Source of the DNA: Lutibacter sp.
GTDB taxonomy: Bacteria > Bacteroidota > Bacteroidia > Flavobacteriales > Flavobacteriaceae
DNA length: 64,000 nucleotides
Reading direction: 5' to 3'
Assembly (NCBI RefSeq): GCF_016342705.1
Contig: NZ_JAEINV010000001.1
Span: 186,001 to 250,000, forward strand
The notes beneath the pieces are model-generated. The model was not told where the DNA came from and ran no database searches. It saw only the letters and a program-made list of their open reading frames with translations. The translations under genes and the position numbers were made by a program. This document shows positions 19,683-28,121 of the stretch, piece by piece (the stretch's first letter is position 1; each line of letters begins with the position of its first letter).

Positions 19683-19699
19683 TTGTTTTATTAATATTT

Positions 19700-20653
19700 A
19701 TGAATTTAAAAAGTTCACATATAATTTTTTTCTTTTTAGTTTTTGCATTTCATGTAAATTCTCAACAGATGAAAACAATAGACACAAGTTATACAGTCTA
19801 TAGTTCTTACACAAAATATTTGAAAAAATTTCCAGAAATTGAAATTGTAAACCCTCAAATATTTGACAATGTTGTTGAAAAAAAAGAGATTGTTTATAAT
19901 GAAATTGGAGAACGAAAATTACATTTAGATGCTTTTTATAATAAAAGTAAGGAGTTAAAACCTGCTGTAATTTTAGTTCATGGTGGAGGTTGGAAATCAG
20001 GAAATAAATTGCATATGCAGCCAATGGCTCAACATATAGCTTCTAATGGTTATGCCTGCTTTTCTGTTGAATACAGATTATCGCCTGAAGCAATTTTTCC
20101 AGCGGGAATTTTTGATATTAAAAATGCAATTCAGTTTATTAAAGAGCATTCAAAAGAATTTAATATTGATGTTACAAAAATTGCAATTTTGGGGTGTTCA
20201 TCTGGCGGACAAATGGCCGCTTTAATTGGCGCAACCAATAATAATGTAAATTTCGAAGAAGGAAATAGCAAATACAACCAATCATCAGAAGTAAATGCAA
20301 TTATAGATATTGATGGAATTTTGGCATTTAATCATCCAGAATCTGAAGAAGGAGAAATGGCAAGTTTGTGGTTAGGTGGCAATTCAAAAGATAAAATTGA
20401 AACTTGGACAGAAGCTTCTGCACTTTCACATACAAATAAAAACACCCCGCCAATATTATTTATAGGAAGTCAATATCCTCGTTTTTTGGCAGGTAAAGAT
20501 GATATGATTGAAATTTTAAATAAATACAGTATTTTTAATCAAGCTGAAAAAATAGAAAATAGTCCTCATTCCTTTTGGTTATTTCATCCTTGGTTTAAAG
20601 AAACAGTTCAATATATAACAAACTTTTTAGATAAAATATTTAAAGAAAAATAG
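19700..20653 (+). CDS. Secreted alpha/beta-hydrolase (BD-FAE/acetylesterase-like)
   Basis: Predicted carbohydrate esterase of 317 aa with an N-terminal signal peptide (FHVNSQQ). The oxyanion-hole motif HGGGW is near residue 95, and the nucleophile elbow is LGCSSGG with S167. The segment AIIDIDGILAF and the late SPHSFWLFHPW (His candidate) complete an alpha/beta-hydrolase triad. Sitting between a pectate lyase and DUF4861, it most plausibly removes acetyl or feruloyl groups from pectin; which ester is not determined. The ATG lies 17 bp after the PL9 stop, so it is co-transcribed. Confidence 0.8.
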   Translation: MNLKSSHIIFFFLVFAFHVNSQQMKTIDTSYTVYSSYTKYLKKFPEIEIVNPQIFDNVVEKKEIVYNEIGERKLHLDAFYNKSKELKPAVILVHGGGWKSGNKLHMQPMAQHIASNGYACFSVEYRLSPEAIFPAGIFDIKNAIQFIKEHSKEFNIDVTKIAILGCSSGGQMAALIGATNNNVNFEEGNSKYNQSSEVNAIIDIDGILAFNHPESEEGEMASLWLGGNSKDKIETWTEASALSHTNKNTPPILFIGSQYPRFLAGKDDMIEILNKYSIFNQAEKIENSPHSFWLFHPWFKETVQYITNFLDKIFKEK

Positions 20654-20678
20654 CATCAGAATATAAAATTCAAAAAAT

Positions 20679-21686
20679 ATGAAAGCATTAAAATTTACAG
20701 CAATTTTATTTTTTATAAGTCTTATAGCTTGTAAAAATCAGGAAGAAAAAAAAGCAGTTGAAGTTGCAACTCCAGAAGAAACATATAACATAAAAACTGC
20801 CAAAACATATGCGGAGTTATCCATTAAAGAAGGTGGGCATTGGGAAGGTAGAGAATATATGGAAGGAACATTTAAAAATGTAACCGAGTTAAAAGTACCA
20901 GCAGAACATACAGATCATTCTTGGTATATAAGATATGAAGGGCCAGGCTGGGAAAGTGATAAAGTAGCGTACAGGTTGTATTTAGATTGGAGAAATTGTA
21001 TTGATATTTTTGGAAAAGTGACAGATAGTATTATTCTACCAAAAGTTGGTCAAGATGGTTTTGATTCCTATCATGAAAAATCCGATTGGGGGCAAGATAT
21101 TTTAAAAGCTGGAAAAGGCTTAGGAATTGGAGCAATTGGAAGATTTGTAAATAAAGAAGTTTTACATTTTAATGAAGTGGATTCTACTTTTGCTAAAGTT
21201 GAAAACGCTATTGACAAATCGGTTGTTACAGTAAATTACAATGGTTGGAAAACTGCTGATAATAAAATAGATTTTAGTTCGGTTTTAGCAATAACACCCA
21301 ATCAACGTTATACAAAACACACCATTCAAGCTTCAAAAGAGATGGAAGGAATTTGTACAGGTATTGTAAAGCATGGAGTGAATTATTTTACAAAAGAAAG
21401 CACCAATAAAAAATGGGGATATATAGCCACTTATGGCAAGCAAACATTAGCTGTTGAGCCTGACAATTTAGGAATGGCAATTTTTTATGAAATAGCAACA
21501 GTTGCAGAAGTCACTGAATGGGAACATGACCATTTAATAATTTTTAAGCCTTCAACTAAAGAAATTTCTTTTTACTTTTTAGGTGCTTGGGAACAAGAAA
21601 AAGATGGCATAAAAACAGAAGCTGATTTTTTAACTTATTTAGATGAAAAATTAAATGAATTAAACAATACAAATACATTAAAATAG
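20679..21686 (+). CDS. DUF4861-family lipoprotein
   Basis: A 335-aa lipoprotein (lipobox LIAC) of the DUF4861 type, recognised from SWYIRYEGPGWESDKVAYRLYLDWRN near residues 80-110, the DWGQDILKAGKGLGIGA segment, and the WEHDHLIIF region near the end. The family is recurrent in uronate-polysaccharide loci, but I know of no function I can assign with confidence. The many conserved Trp, Asp and His residues would suit carbohydrate binding or catalysis. It sits between an esterase and a KdgF-like cupin and 26 bp after the former. Confidence 0.72.
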   Translation: MKALKFTAILFFISLIACKNQEEKKAVEVATPEETYNIKTAKTYAELSIKEGGHWEGREYMEGTFKNVTELKVPAEHTDHSWYIRYEGPGWESDKVAYRLYLDWRNCIDIFGKVTDSIILPKVGQDGFDSYHEKSDWGQDILKAGKGLGIGAIGRFVNKEVLHFNEVDSTFAKVENAIDKSVVTVNYNGWKTADNKIDFSSVLAITPNQRYTKHTIQASKEMEGICTGIVKHGVNYFTKESTNKKWGYIATYGKQTLAVEPDNLGMAIFYEIATVAEVTEWEHDHLIIFKPSTKEISFYFLGAWEQEKDGIKTEADFLTYLDEKLNELNNTNTLK

Positions 21687-21691
21687 GATTT

Positions 21692-22150
21692 ATGGAAACT
21701 TCTAAAATGAACTATGTATTTTTAAGTTTAATAATATGTTTTGTGTTTTTAACACATCAATCTGCTGTAGCTCAAGAAAATCAAAAGCCAACCGATTCCG
21801 TTAAAGTTTATACTATTGAAAATTGCGTAAACCAATTTTCAGCAGATAAAACTGTTGAAACTAAAGTTGGTTATCAATATTGGTTTGCGGATAAAGATTT
21901 TTTGGATGGGAGAACTCTTAAAATGAGTGTTGTTGCTCCAAATGAAGCTACGCACGCACCACATAAACATATAGAAGATGAATTCTTTTTTGTTTTAGAA
22001 GGCACCGCAAAATTCTATTTAGACGGAGAAAGTATTTCTGTTGGTCCATACACAAGTTTATATTGTCCTTCAATGCAAATGCACGGAATCTCTAATGCTG
22101 GCGAAACGCAATTAAAATACCTTGTTATTAAAAAATATCAAAAAAATTAA
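21692..22150 (+). CDS. Secreted cupin, KdgF-like
   Basis: A 152-aa single-domain cupin with an N-terminal signal peptide (cleavage near AVAQE). It carries an exact cupin motif 1, H-x-H-x3-E-x6-G (HKHIEDEFFFVLEG), and a motif 2 of form P-x4-H-x3-N (PSMQMHGISN), enough to bind one metal. KdgF cupins promote ring-opening of 4,5-unsaturated uronates in pectin and alginate pathways, and this gene is directly before GH105, which releases such monomers. Export to the periplasm would be unusual for KdgF. The ATG at 21692 lies 5 bp after the previous stop; an in-frame ATG at 21707 is an alternative. Confidence 0.75.
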   Translation: METSKMNYVFLSLIICFVFLTHQSAVAQENQKPTDSVKVYTIENCVNQFSADKTVETKVGYQYWFADKDFLDGRTLKMSVVAPNEATHAPHKHIEDEFFFVLEGTAKFYLDGESISVGPYTSLYCPSMQMHGISNAGETQLKYLVIKKYQKN

Positions 22151-22155
22151 AGTAT

Positions 22156-23388
22156 ATGAATACATATAAAAATAGTACAATTATTCTATTAATATTTTTT
22201 CTTGGATTAACAACTTTCGCAAGTTGTAAGCAAGAGAAAAAGGAAGTTCAGGAAGTGGAGTTAAGGGATAATAAAGTTATTTCAGATTCTTTAAAATGGT
22301 CTGAGAGAATGGCTTTAACATTAATGAAGCATCATCCAGAAGCTTATCAAATTGACGATAAAACAGCGCCAAAATGGGATTATGTGCATGGATTGGTTTT
22401 AACTTCTTTTGAACAGTTATACAAAAATACAGGTAATGAAAAGTATTTTAACTACATAAAAGGGTATGCAGATGCTTGTATTGATAGCACAGGAGCAATA
22501 CCAAGTTATAAGTTTGAAGATTATAATATTGATATGATTGAAGCTGGTAATATTCTTTTCAATTTATACAACACAACAAAAGAGGAAAAATATTTTAAAG
22601 CCATGCAGCTGTTGCGTAAACAATTAGACGAGCATCCAAGAACAAATGAAGGTGGGTTTTGGCATAAAAAAAGATATCCAAACCAAATGTGGTTAGATGG
22701 TTTGTATATGGGAGAACCATTTTATGCAAGATATACTGTTGATTATGAAAACGGTAAAAATTTAAATGATGTTGCCAAACAATTCGAATTAATTCAAAAA
22801 CATGCCTTAGATACTAAAACAGGTTTATTATTCCATGGCTGGGACGAAAGTAAAGCAATGGATTGGGCAAATAAAAAAACAGGAACTTCTCCAAACTTTT
22901 GGTCTAGATCATTAGGTTGGTATGCTATGGCTTTGGTAGATGTGTTAGATTATTTTCCAAAAGAACATCCAAAACAAGCAGAATTGGTTAGTTATTTAAA
23001 TCAATTGGCAGTGGCACTTGCAAAAGTTCAACATGAGTCAGGACTGTGGTATCAAGTAACTGATATGGGAGATAAAGAGGGAAATTATTTAGAAGCATCT
23101 GGAACTGCAATGTTCGCTTATGCTTTTGCAAAGGGAGTGAATAAAGGATATTTACCTGAAGAATACAAAGAACATGCAAACAAAGCTTTTGATGGTTTAA
23201 CAAGAGATCTTGTGAAAATTTCTGAATCAGGAGAAGTAGTAATAACTCAAGCGTGTGCCGTAGCAGGTTTAGGAGGAAACCCGTATAGAGATGGCTCTTA
23301 TGAATATTATGTAAATGAGCGAAAAAAAGATAATGATCCAAAAGCAACTGGACCGTTTATTTTAGCAGCTTTAGAATTGGATAAATAA
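22156..23388 (+). CDS. GH105 unsaturated (rhamno)galacturonyl hydrolase, lipoprotein
   Basis: Removes the unsaturated uronic acid from the non-reducing end of oligosaccharides made by pectate or rhamnogalacturonan lyases. It has 410 aa, lipobox FASC, and an alpha6/alpha6-barrel pattern. The YteR-like motif MWLDGLYMGEPFYARY around residues 178-193 carries the catalytic Asp, and FWSRSLGWYAMALVDVLDYFP and the late ACAVAGLGGNPYRDGSYEYYV are family signatures. It is 5 bp after the cupin and overlaps the next gene by one base. Confidence 0.92.
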   Translation: MNTYKNSTIILLIFFLGLTTFASCKQEKKEVQEVELRDNKVISDSLKWSERMALTLMKHHPEAYQIDDKTAPKWDYVHGLVLTSFEQLYKNTGNEKYFNYIKGYADACIDSTGAIPSYKFEDYNIDMIEAGNILFNLYNTTKEEKYFKAMQLLRKQLDEHPRTNEGGFWHKKRYPNQMWLDGLYMGEPFYARYTVDYENGKNLNDVAKQFELIQKHALDTKTGLLFHGWDESKAMDWANKKTGTSPNFWSRSLGWYAMALVDVLDYFPKEHPKQAELVSYLNQLAVALAKVQHESGLWYQVTDMGDKEGNYLEASGTAMFAYAFAKGVNKGYLPEEYKEHANKAFDGLTRDLVKISESGEVVITQACAVAGLGGNPYRDGSYEYYVNERKKDNDPKATGPFILAALELDK

Positions 23389-24437
23389 TGAATTATAAAC
23401 CTATAAATACTGCTTTATGCTCTTTTGGAATGAGCGGATGGGTGTTTCATGCACCATTCCTTTTTGTCAATCCTAAATTTAACTTATTTGCTGTTTTAGA
23501 AAGAACAAAAAATCTGGGGCAAGAAAAATATCCATCTATAAAAACTTTTCGATCATTAGAAGAAATGTTAAAAGATGATACTATTGAGTTGGTAATAGTA
23601 AATACACCAAATATTACACACTTTGATTTTGCGAAGCAAGTTATACAAGCAGGAAAACATATTATTATAGAAAAACCTTTTACTGCAACTGTTGAAGAAG
23701 CTGAAGAGTTAATTAACCTGGCCAAGGAGAATAATGTAGTGCTTTCTGTATATCAAAATAGGCGATACGATAGCGATTTTAAAAGTGTAAAGAAAATTTT
23801 AGATCAAAAGGTACTTGGAGAAATTGTAGATGCTGAAATACACTACGATCGTTTTGATTCAAAATTAAGTTATAAAATTCATAAAGAAACTCCAACACCT
23901 GCAACAGGAACTTTATATGATTTAGGTTCACATTTAATTGATCAGGCGTTGTTTTTGTTTGGTTTTCCTAATGCAGTTTTTGCCGATTTGGATAGTTTTC
24001 GTCCAAATTCAAAAGTTGAAGATTTTTTTGATGTTAAACTGTATTACAAGTCGCATCGAGTAACTCTAAAATCAAGTTATTTTGTGCGAGAAGGATTACC
24101 TGCTTTTATTTTTCATGGAAAAAAAGGCTCTTTCATAAAATCTCGAGGAGATGTCCAAGAAGTGGATCTTCAAGCGGGAAAAATGCCTAATTCAGAAAGT
24201 TGGGGAACAGAACCAGCAGCTGAAAAAGGATTGTTGCATACAGAAATAGGTGGTAAAATCATTAAAGAACATATTACTTCTTCAAATGGAAATTATATGG
24301 AATATTATGATGGAATTTATGAAACTATCAGAAATAACAAACCAGTACCAGTAACTGGAACAGAAGGAAGGAATGTGATAAAAATTATTGAAGCTGCCAT
24401 AAAAAGTAATAAAGAAAAAAAGGTGATAAACTTATGA
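23388..24437 (+). CDS. Cytosolic Gfo/Idh/MocA-family oxidoreductase
   Basis: NAD(P)-dependent oxidoreductase of 349 aa without a signal peptide. The Rossmann part includes TALCSFGMSGWVFHAPFL, the IEKPFTATVEEAEEL motif (EKP with the conserved lysine) and SVYQNRRYDSDFKSVK, and the C-terminal domain has GTLYDLGSHLIDQALFLFG with the active-site Asp/His. This resembles YvaA/scyllo-inositol-type members. The start shares one base with the GH105 stop and the GH43 gene overlaps by 4 bp, implying translational coupling. Its substrate in a pectin locus is unknown. Confidence 0.85.
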   Translation: MNYKPINTALCSFGMSGWVFHAPFLFVNPKFNLFAVLERTKNLGQEKYPSIKTFRSLEEMLKDDTIELVIVNTPNITHFDFAKQVIQAGKHIIIEKPFTATVEEAEELINLAKENNVVLSVYQNRRYDSDFKSVKKILDQKVLGEIVDAEIHYDRFDSKLSYKIHKETPTPATGTLYDLGSHLIDQALFLFGFPNAVFADLDSFRPNSKVEDFFDVKLYYKSHRVTLKSSYFVREGLPAFIFHGKKGSFIKSRGDVQEVDLQAGKMPNSESWGTEPAAEKGLLHTEIGGKIIKEHITSSNGNYMEYYDGIYETIRNNKPVPVTGTEGRNVIKIIEAAIKSNKEKKVINL

Positions 24438-26056
24438 GAAAATGCAGCGTCGTATTGTTTTTGTTAAGTTTTATTTCATTCTTCGGTCAAGGAAATACTG
24501 AAATTTCAAAAGTTTGGGTGGCAGATAATGGGGATGGAACTTTTAGAAATCCAATTTTACATGCAGATTATTCTGATCCGGATGTGGTAAGAGTTGCAGA
24601 TGATTATTATATGACTGCATCTTCTTTTAACTGTGTTCCGGGTTTACCAATTTTACATTCTAAAGATATGGTAAATTGGGAATTGGTTAATTATGCGCTT
24701 CAAAAACAACCTCCTTATAATGTTTTTGATAAGCCACAACATGGAAATGGTGTTTGGGCTCCTTGTATTAGATTTCATAATAACGAATTTTATATTTATT
24801 ATCCAGATCCGGATTTTGGAATATATATGGTGAAAGCAAAAGACCCAAAAGGAGTTTGGTCTGACCCAATTTTAGTAAAAGAAGGAAAAGGTTTAATAGA
24901 TCCAACTCCTTTATGGGACAATAGTGGAAAAGTGTATTTAGCTTATGCGTTTGCAGGTAGCAGAGCAGGAATTAAAAGTTTGTTGGTTGTTTGTACCATG
25001 AATGAAGAAGGCACCGTTGCAAATAATGATGAGGTATTAATTATTGATGGTCATATAGATGAATCAACCATTGAAGGACCAAAACTTTATAAATACAATG
25101 ACTATTATTACATTTTTGCTCCTGCTGGAGGAGTTTCAACAGGTTGGCAAACTGTATTAAGATCAAAAAATATTTATGGTCCTTATGAAAAGAAAAAAGT
25201 ATTAGAGCAAGGAAAAACGGATATAAATGGTCCTCATCAAGGTGCTTGGGTACAAACCCAAACAGGTGAAGATTGGTTTTTTCATTTTCAGGATAAAGGT
25301 GCTTATGGTAGAATTGTGCATTTACAACCTATGAAATGGATAAATAACTGGCCAGTTATTGGAAATGATGATGATAAAAATGGCATTGGTGAGCCTGTTT
25401 CAACGTATAAAAAGCCCAATGTAGGAAAAGAATATTCAATAGTTACACCTTTTGATAGTGATGAATTTAACAGTCCAAAATTAGGTTTGCAATGGCAATG
25501 GCACGCAAATCCACAAGTATATTGGGGCTTTCCATCAAGTTTAGGTTATTATACAATGTATTGTCGTCCAATTCCAGATAATGCAATTAATTTATATGAA
25601 GTTCCAAACTTATTACTTCAAAAATTTCCTGCAGAAGAATTTACTGTTACAACAAAAGTGACGTTTAATGCACGTTCTGATGGTGAAAAAATTGGACTTT
25701 TAATAATGGGATTAGATTACAGTTTTTTAAGTGTACAAAAACAAAATGGAGAATTGTATATCTCTCAAGTTATTTGCAAAAATGCGGATAATAATGGTGT
25801 GGAATTGGAAAGTAAATCCTTTAAATTAAAAAATAGCACTATTTACCTTAAGGTAGAAGTAAATAAAGGTGGAGTTTGTGATTTTTTTTATAGCGAAAAT
25901 GGAGAAAATTTCAAGTCTGTTGGTTCAAGTTTTTTAGCAAGTGAAGGAAAATGGATTGGTGCAAAAATAGGCTTTTTAGCACTGAGAAAAGGAAATACAA
26001 ATGATGCTGGAAGTGTTGATATTGATTGGTTTAGAATAAATAAATTAAATAAATAA
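24434..26056 (+). CDS. GH43 family glycosidase (arabinofuranosidase/xylosidase type)
   Basis: Exo-acting side-chain glycosidase of 540 aa with an N-terminal signal peptide (SFFGQGN). The five-bladed propeller has the base in HADYSDPDVVRV, the pKa-modulating Asp in LIDPTPLWD and the acid in STIEGPKLYKY. A C-terminal concanavalin-like domain (about residues 335-535, starting FDSDEFNSPKLGLQWQWHAN) is of the GH43_C2 kind common in beta-xylosidases. In this locus it could act on arabinan or xylose side chains of pectin; subfamily is not decidable by eye. ATGA overlap with the upstream gene. Confidence 0.9.
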   Translation: MRKCSVVLFLLSFISFFGQGNTEISKVWVADNGDGTFRNPILHADYSDPDVVRVADDYYMTASSFNCVPGLPILHSKDMVNWELVNYALQKQPPYNVFDKPQHGNGVWAPCIRFHNNEFYIYYPDPDFGIYMVKAKDPKGVWSDPILVKEGKGLIDPTPLWDNSGKVYLAYAFAGSRAGIKSLLVVCTMNEEGTVANNDEVLIIDGHIDESTIEGPKLYKYNDYYYIFAPAGGVSTGWQTVLRSKNIYGPYEKKKVLEQGKTDINGPHQGAWVQTQTGEDWFFHFQDKGAYGRIVHLQPMKWINNWPVIGNDDDKNGIGEPVSTYKKPNVGKEYSIVTPFDSDEFNSPKLGLQWQWHANPQVYWGFPSSLGYYTMYCRPIPDNAINLYEVPNLLLQKFPAEEFTVTTKVTFNARSDGEKIGLLIMGLDYSFLSVQKQNGELYISQVICKNADNNGVELESKSFKLKNSTIYLKVEVNKGGVCDFFYSENGENFKSVGSSFLASEGKWIGAKIGFLALRKGNTNDAGSVDIDWFRINKLNK

Positions 26057-26059
26057 AAA

Positions 26060-28108
26060 ATGAATTATTTAAATAAAATTATAATTATTGTATTTGTTAC
26101 TTGTTTAGTAAATACTGGTTTAAAGGCGCAAGTATTAGATAAATCTTGGGATAAAATTACAAGCATTGATGAAGGAACTTGGTTTGGTTCCCAAGAAGCT
26201 AAAGATATTGCTGAAAATGTATTATTATATCAAAGAGATATTGGCGGATGGCCAAAAAATATTCAAATGCAAAATCCTTTAACTAAAGAAGAAATAAAGG
26301 AGTTAAAACTTTTAAAAAGTGATGATCATAACGTTACAACAGATAATGGTGCAACCTATAATGAAATGGTTTTCCTTTCTAAAATGTACAGACAAGTGCC
26401 AGATCAACGCTATAAAACGGCCTTTTTAAAAGGACTAAATTATATTTTAGAAGCACAGTATGAAAGTGGAGGTTGGCCTCAATTTTATCCTTTAAAAAAG
26501 GGATATTATACACATATTACATTTAATGATGATTCTATGGTAAATATTTTAAATGTAATGAAAGAAATTAAAGATGAAACCGATTATTTCTCCATAAAAC
26601 CATCAAAAGAAATTATTGAAAAAGTAAAAGTAGCATTTGATAAGGGAATTGATTGTATTCTAAAAACACAATACAAACAAAATGGAGTGCTAACAAGTTG
26701 GTGCGCACAACACGATGAAAAAACGCTATTACCAGCCAAAGCCAGAGCATATGAATTACCTTCTTTAAGTGGGAAAGAATCTGCAAAAATTGTATTGCTA
26801 TTAATGGAAATTGAAAATCCATCAAATGAAATTATTACAGCAGTTAACAGTGCAGTAGCTTGGTTTGAAAAGGTAAAAATCACGGGGCTTAGGGAAGATA
26901 AAGTTTATAATGAAAAAGGAAAAATCATTGATAAAAAAATGATTCCGGATGCTACGGCTCTGCCTATTTGGGCTCGTTTTATGGAGTTAGATGACAATAC
27001 TCCATTCTTTTGTGATAGAGATGGTATAAAAAAGGCAACTTTAGCGGAAATTGGTGATGAACGAAGAAAGGGATATGGTTGGTATACAGATCAGCCAAAA
27101 GAGGTGTTAAAAAAGTATCCGAAATGGATTAAAAAAAATAAGATTTCTATAGTTGAAAAGGAAAGTGTAAAAAAAAAACCAATTAATGAATACAATGTAG
27201 TTGTTTCTCTTGATGGAAGTGGAGATTATACAAGTATTCAGGAAGCAATTAACGCTTCAAAATCTTTTCCATACCAAAGAGTCACTATTTTTGTGAAAGA
27301 TGGTGTTTATTACGAAAAAATAAAGGTTCATGAATGGAATACAAATATTTCTTTAATTGGTGAAAGTAAAGAGAAAACTATTATTACTTACAATGACTAC
27401 TTTGGTAAAATGAATTTAGGGAGAAATAGCACTTTTTACACCTATACTTTATTGGTTGAAGCCAATGATTTTTATGCTACAAATTTAACAATCCAAAACA
27501 CGTCTGGTGAAGTAGGTCAGGCAGTTGCATTATCTGTATTTTCTGATAAAGTTGTGATTACAAATTGTAATATTTTAGGAAATCAAGATACTTTATATAC
27601 TTCTGGAGACGGAAATAGACAATATTTTAAAGATTGTTATATTGAAGGAACAACCGATTTTATTTTTGGAAAAGCCACCGTTTTATTTGAAAATTGTACA
27701 ATTCATAGTAAAAAAAATTCTTATATAACTGCAGCATCAACCCCTAAAAATCAGAAATATGGGTATGTTTTTAAAAATTGCAAATTAACTGCTAATGAAG
27801 GTGTTACAAAAGTTTATTTGGGCAGACCTTGGAGAATTTATGCTAAAACGGCATTTGTAAATTGCGAAATGGCAAATCATATAGTGCCTGAGGGTTGGCA
27901 CAATTGGGATAAACCAGAAGCGGAGAAAACAGCCTATTATGCGGAATATAAATCTACTGGAAATGGGGCAAATTCAGCAAAAAGAGTTTCTTGGTCACAT
28001 CAATTAAAAAAATCACAATTAAAAAAATATTCAATTAAAAAAATCTTAGGTAATAACAAGAGTAATTCAGATCATTTATGGTATGAAACAAATCAGGGTA
28101 TTAATTAA
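26060..28108 (+). CDS. PL10 pectate lyase - CE8 pectin methylesterase fusion
   Basis: Bifunctional secreted pectinase of 682 aa with a signal peptide (LKAQ). Residues about 35-350 are a PL10 lyase (QRDIGGWPKNIQ, ESGGWPQFYPL, ALPIWARF with R306 as candidate catalytic Arg). Residues about 375-660 are a CE8 methylesterase beta-helix (SLDGSGDYTSIQEAINAS) with both catalytic aspartates, D510 in NQDTLY and D533 in TTDFIFG, and the arginine R589 in LGRPW. De-esterification and lyase cleavage in one chain suits methylated homogalacturonan. It starts 3 bp after GH43. Confidence 0.93.
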   Translation: MNYLNKIIIIVFVTCLVNTGLKAQVLDKSWDKITSIDEGTWFGSQEAKDIAENVLLYQRDIGGWPKNIQMQNPLTKEEIKELKLLKSDDHNVTTDNGATYNEMVFLSKMYRQVPDQRYKTAFLKGLNYILEAQYESGGWPQFYPLKKGYYTHITFNDDSMVNILNVMKEIKDETDYFSIKPSKEIIEKVKVAFDKGIDCILKTQYKQNGVLTSWCAQHDEKTLLPAKARAYELPSLSGKESAKIVLLLMEIENPSNEIITAVNSAVAWFEKVKITGLREDKVYNEKGKIIDKKMIPDATALPIWARFMELDDNTPFFCDRDGIKKATLAEIGDERRKGYGWYTDQPKEVLKKYPKWIKKNKISIVEKESVKKKPINEYNVVVSLDGSGDYTSIQEAINASKSFPYQRVTIFVKDGVYYEKIKVHEWNTNISLIGESKEKTIITYNDYFGKMNLGRNSTFYTYTLLVEANDFYATNLTIQNTSGEVGQAVALSVFSDKVVITNCNILGNQDTLYTSGDGNRQYFKDCYIEGTTDFIFGKATVLFENCTIHSKKNSYITAASTPKNQKYGYVFKNCKLTANEGVTKVYLGRPWRIYAKTAFVNCEMANHIVPEGWHNWDKPEAEKTAYYAEYKSTGNGANSAKRVSWSHQLKKSQLKKYSIKKILGNNKSNSDHLWYETNQGIN

Positions 28109-28121
28109 TTCTACTCAAAAT

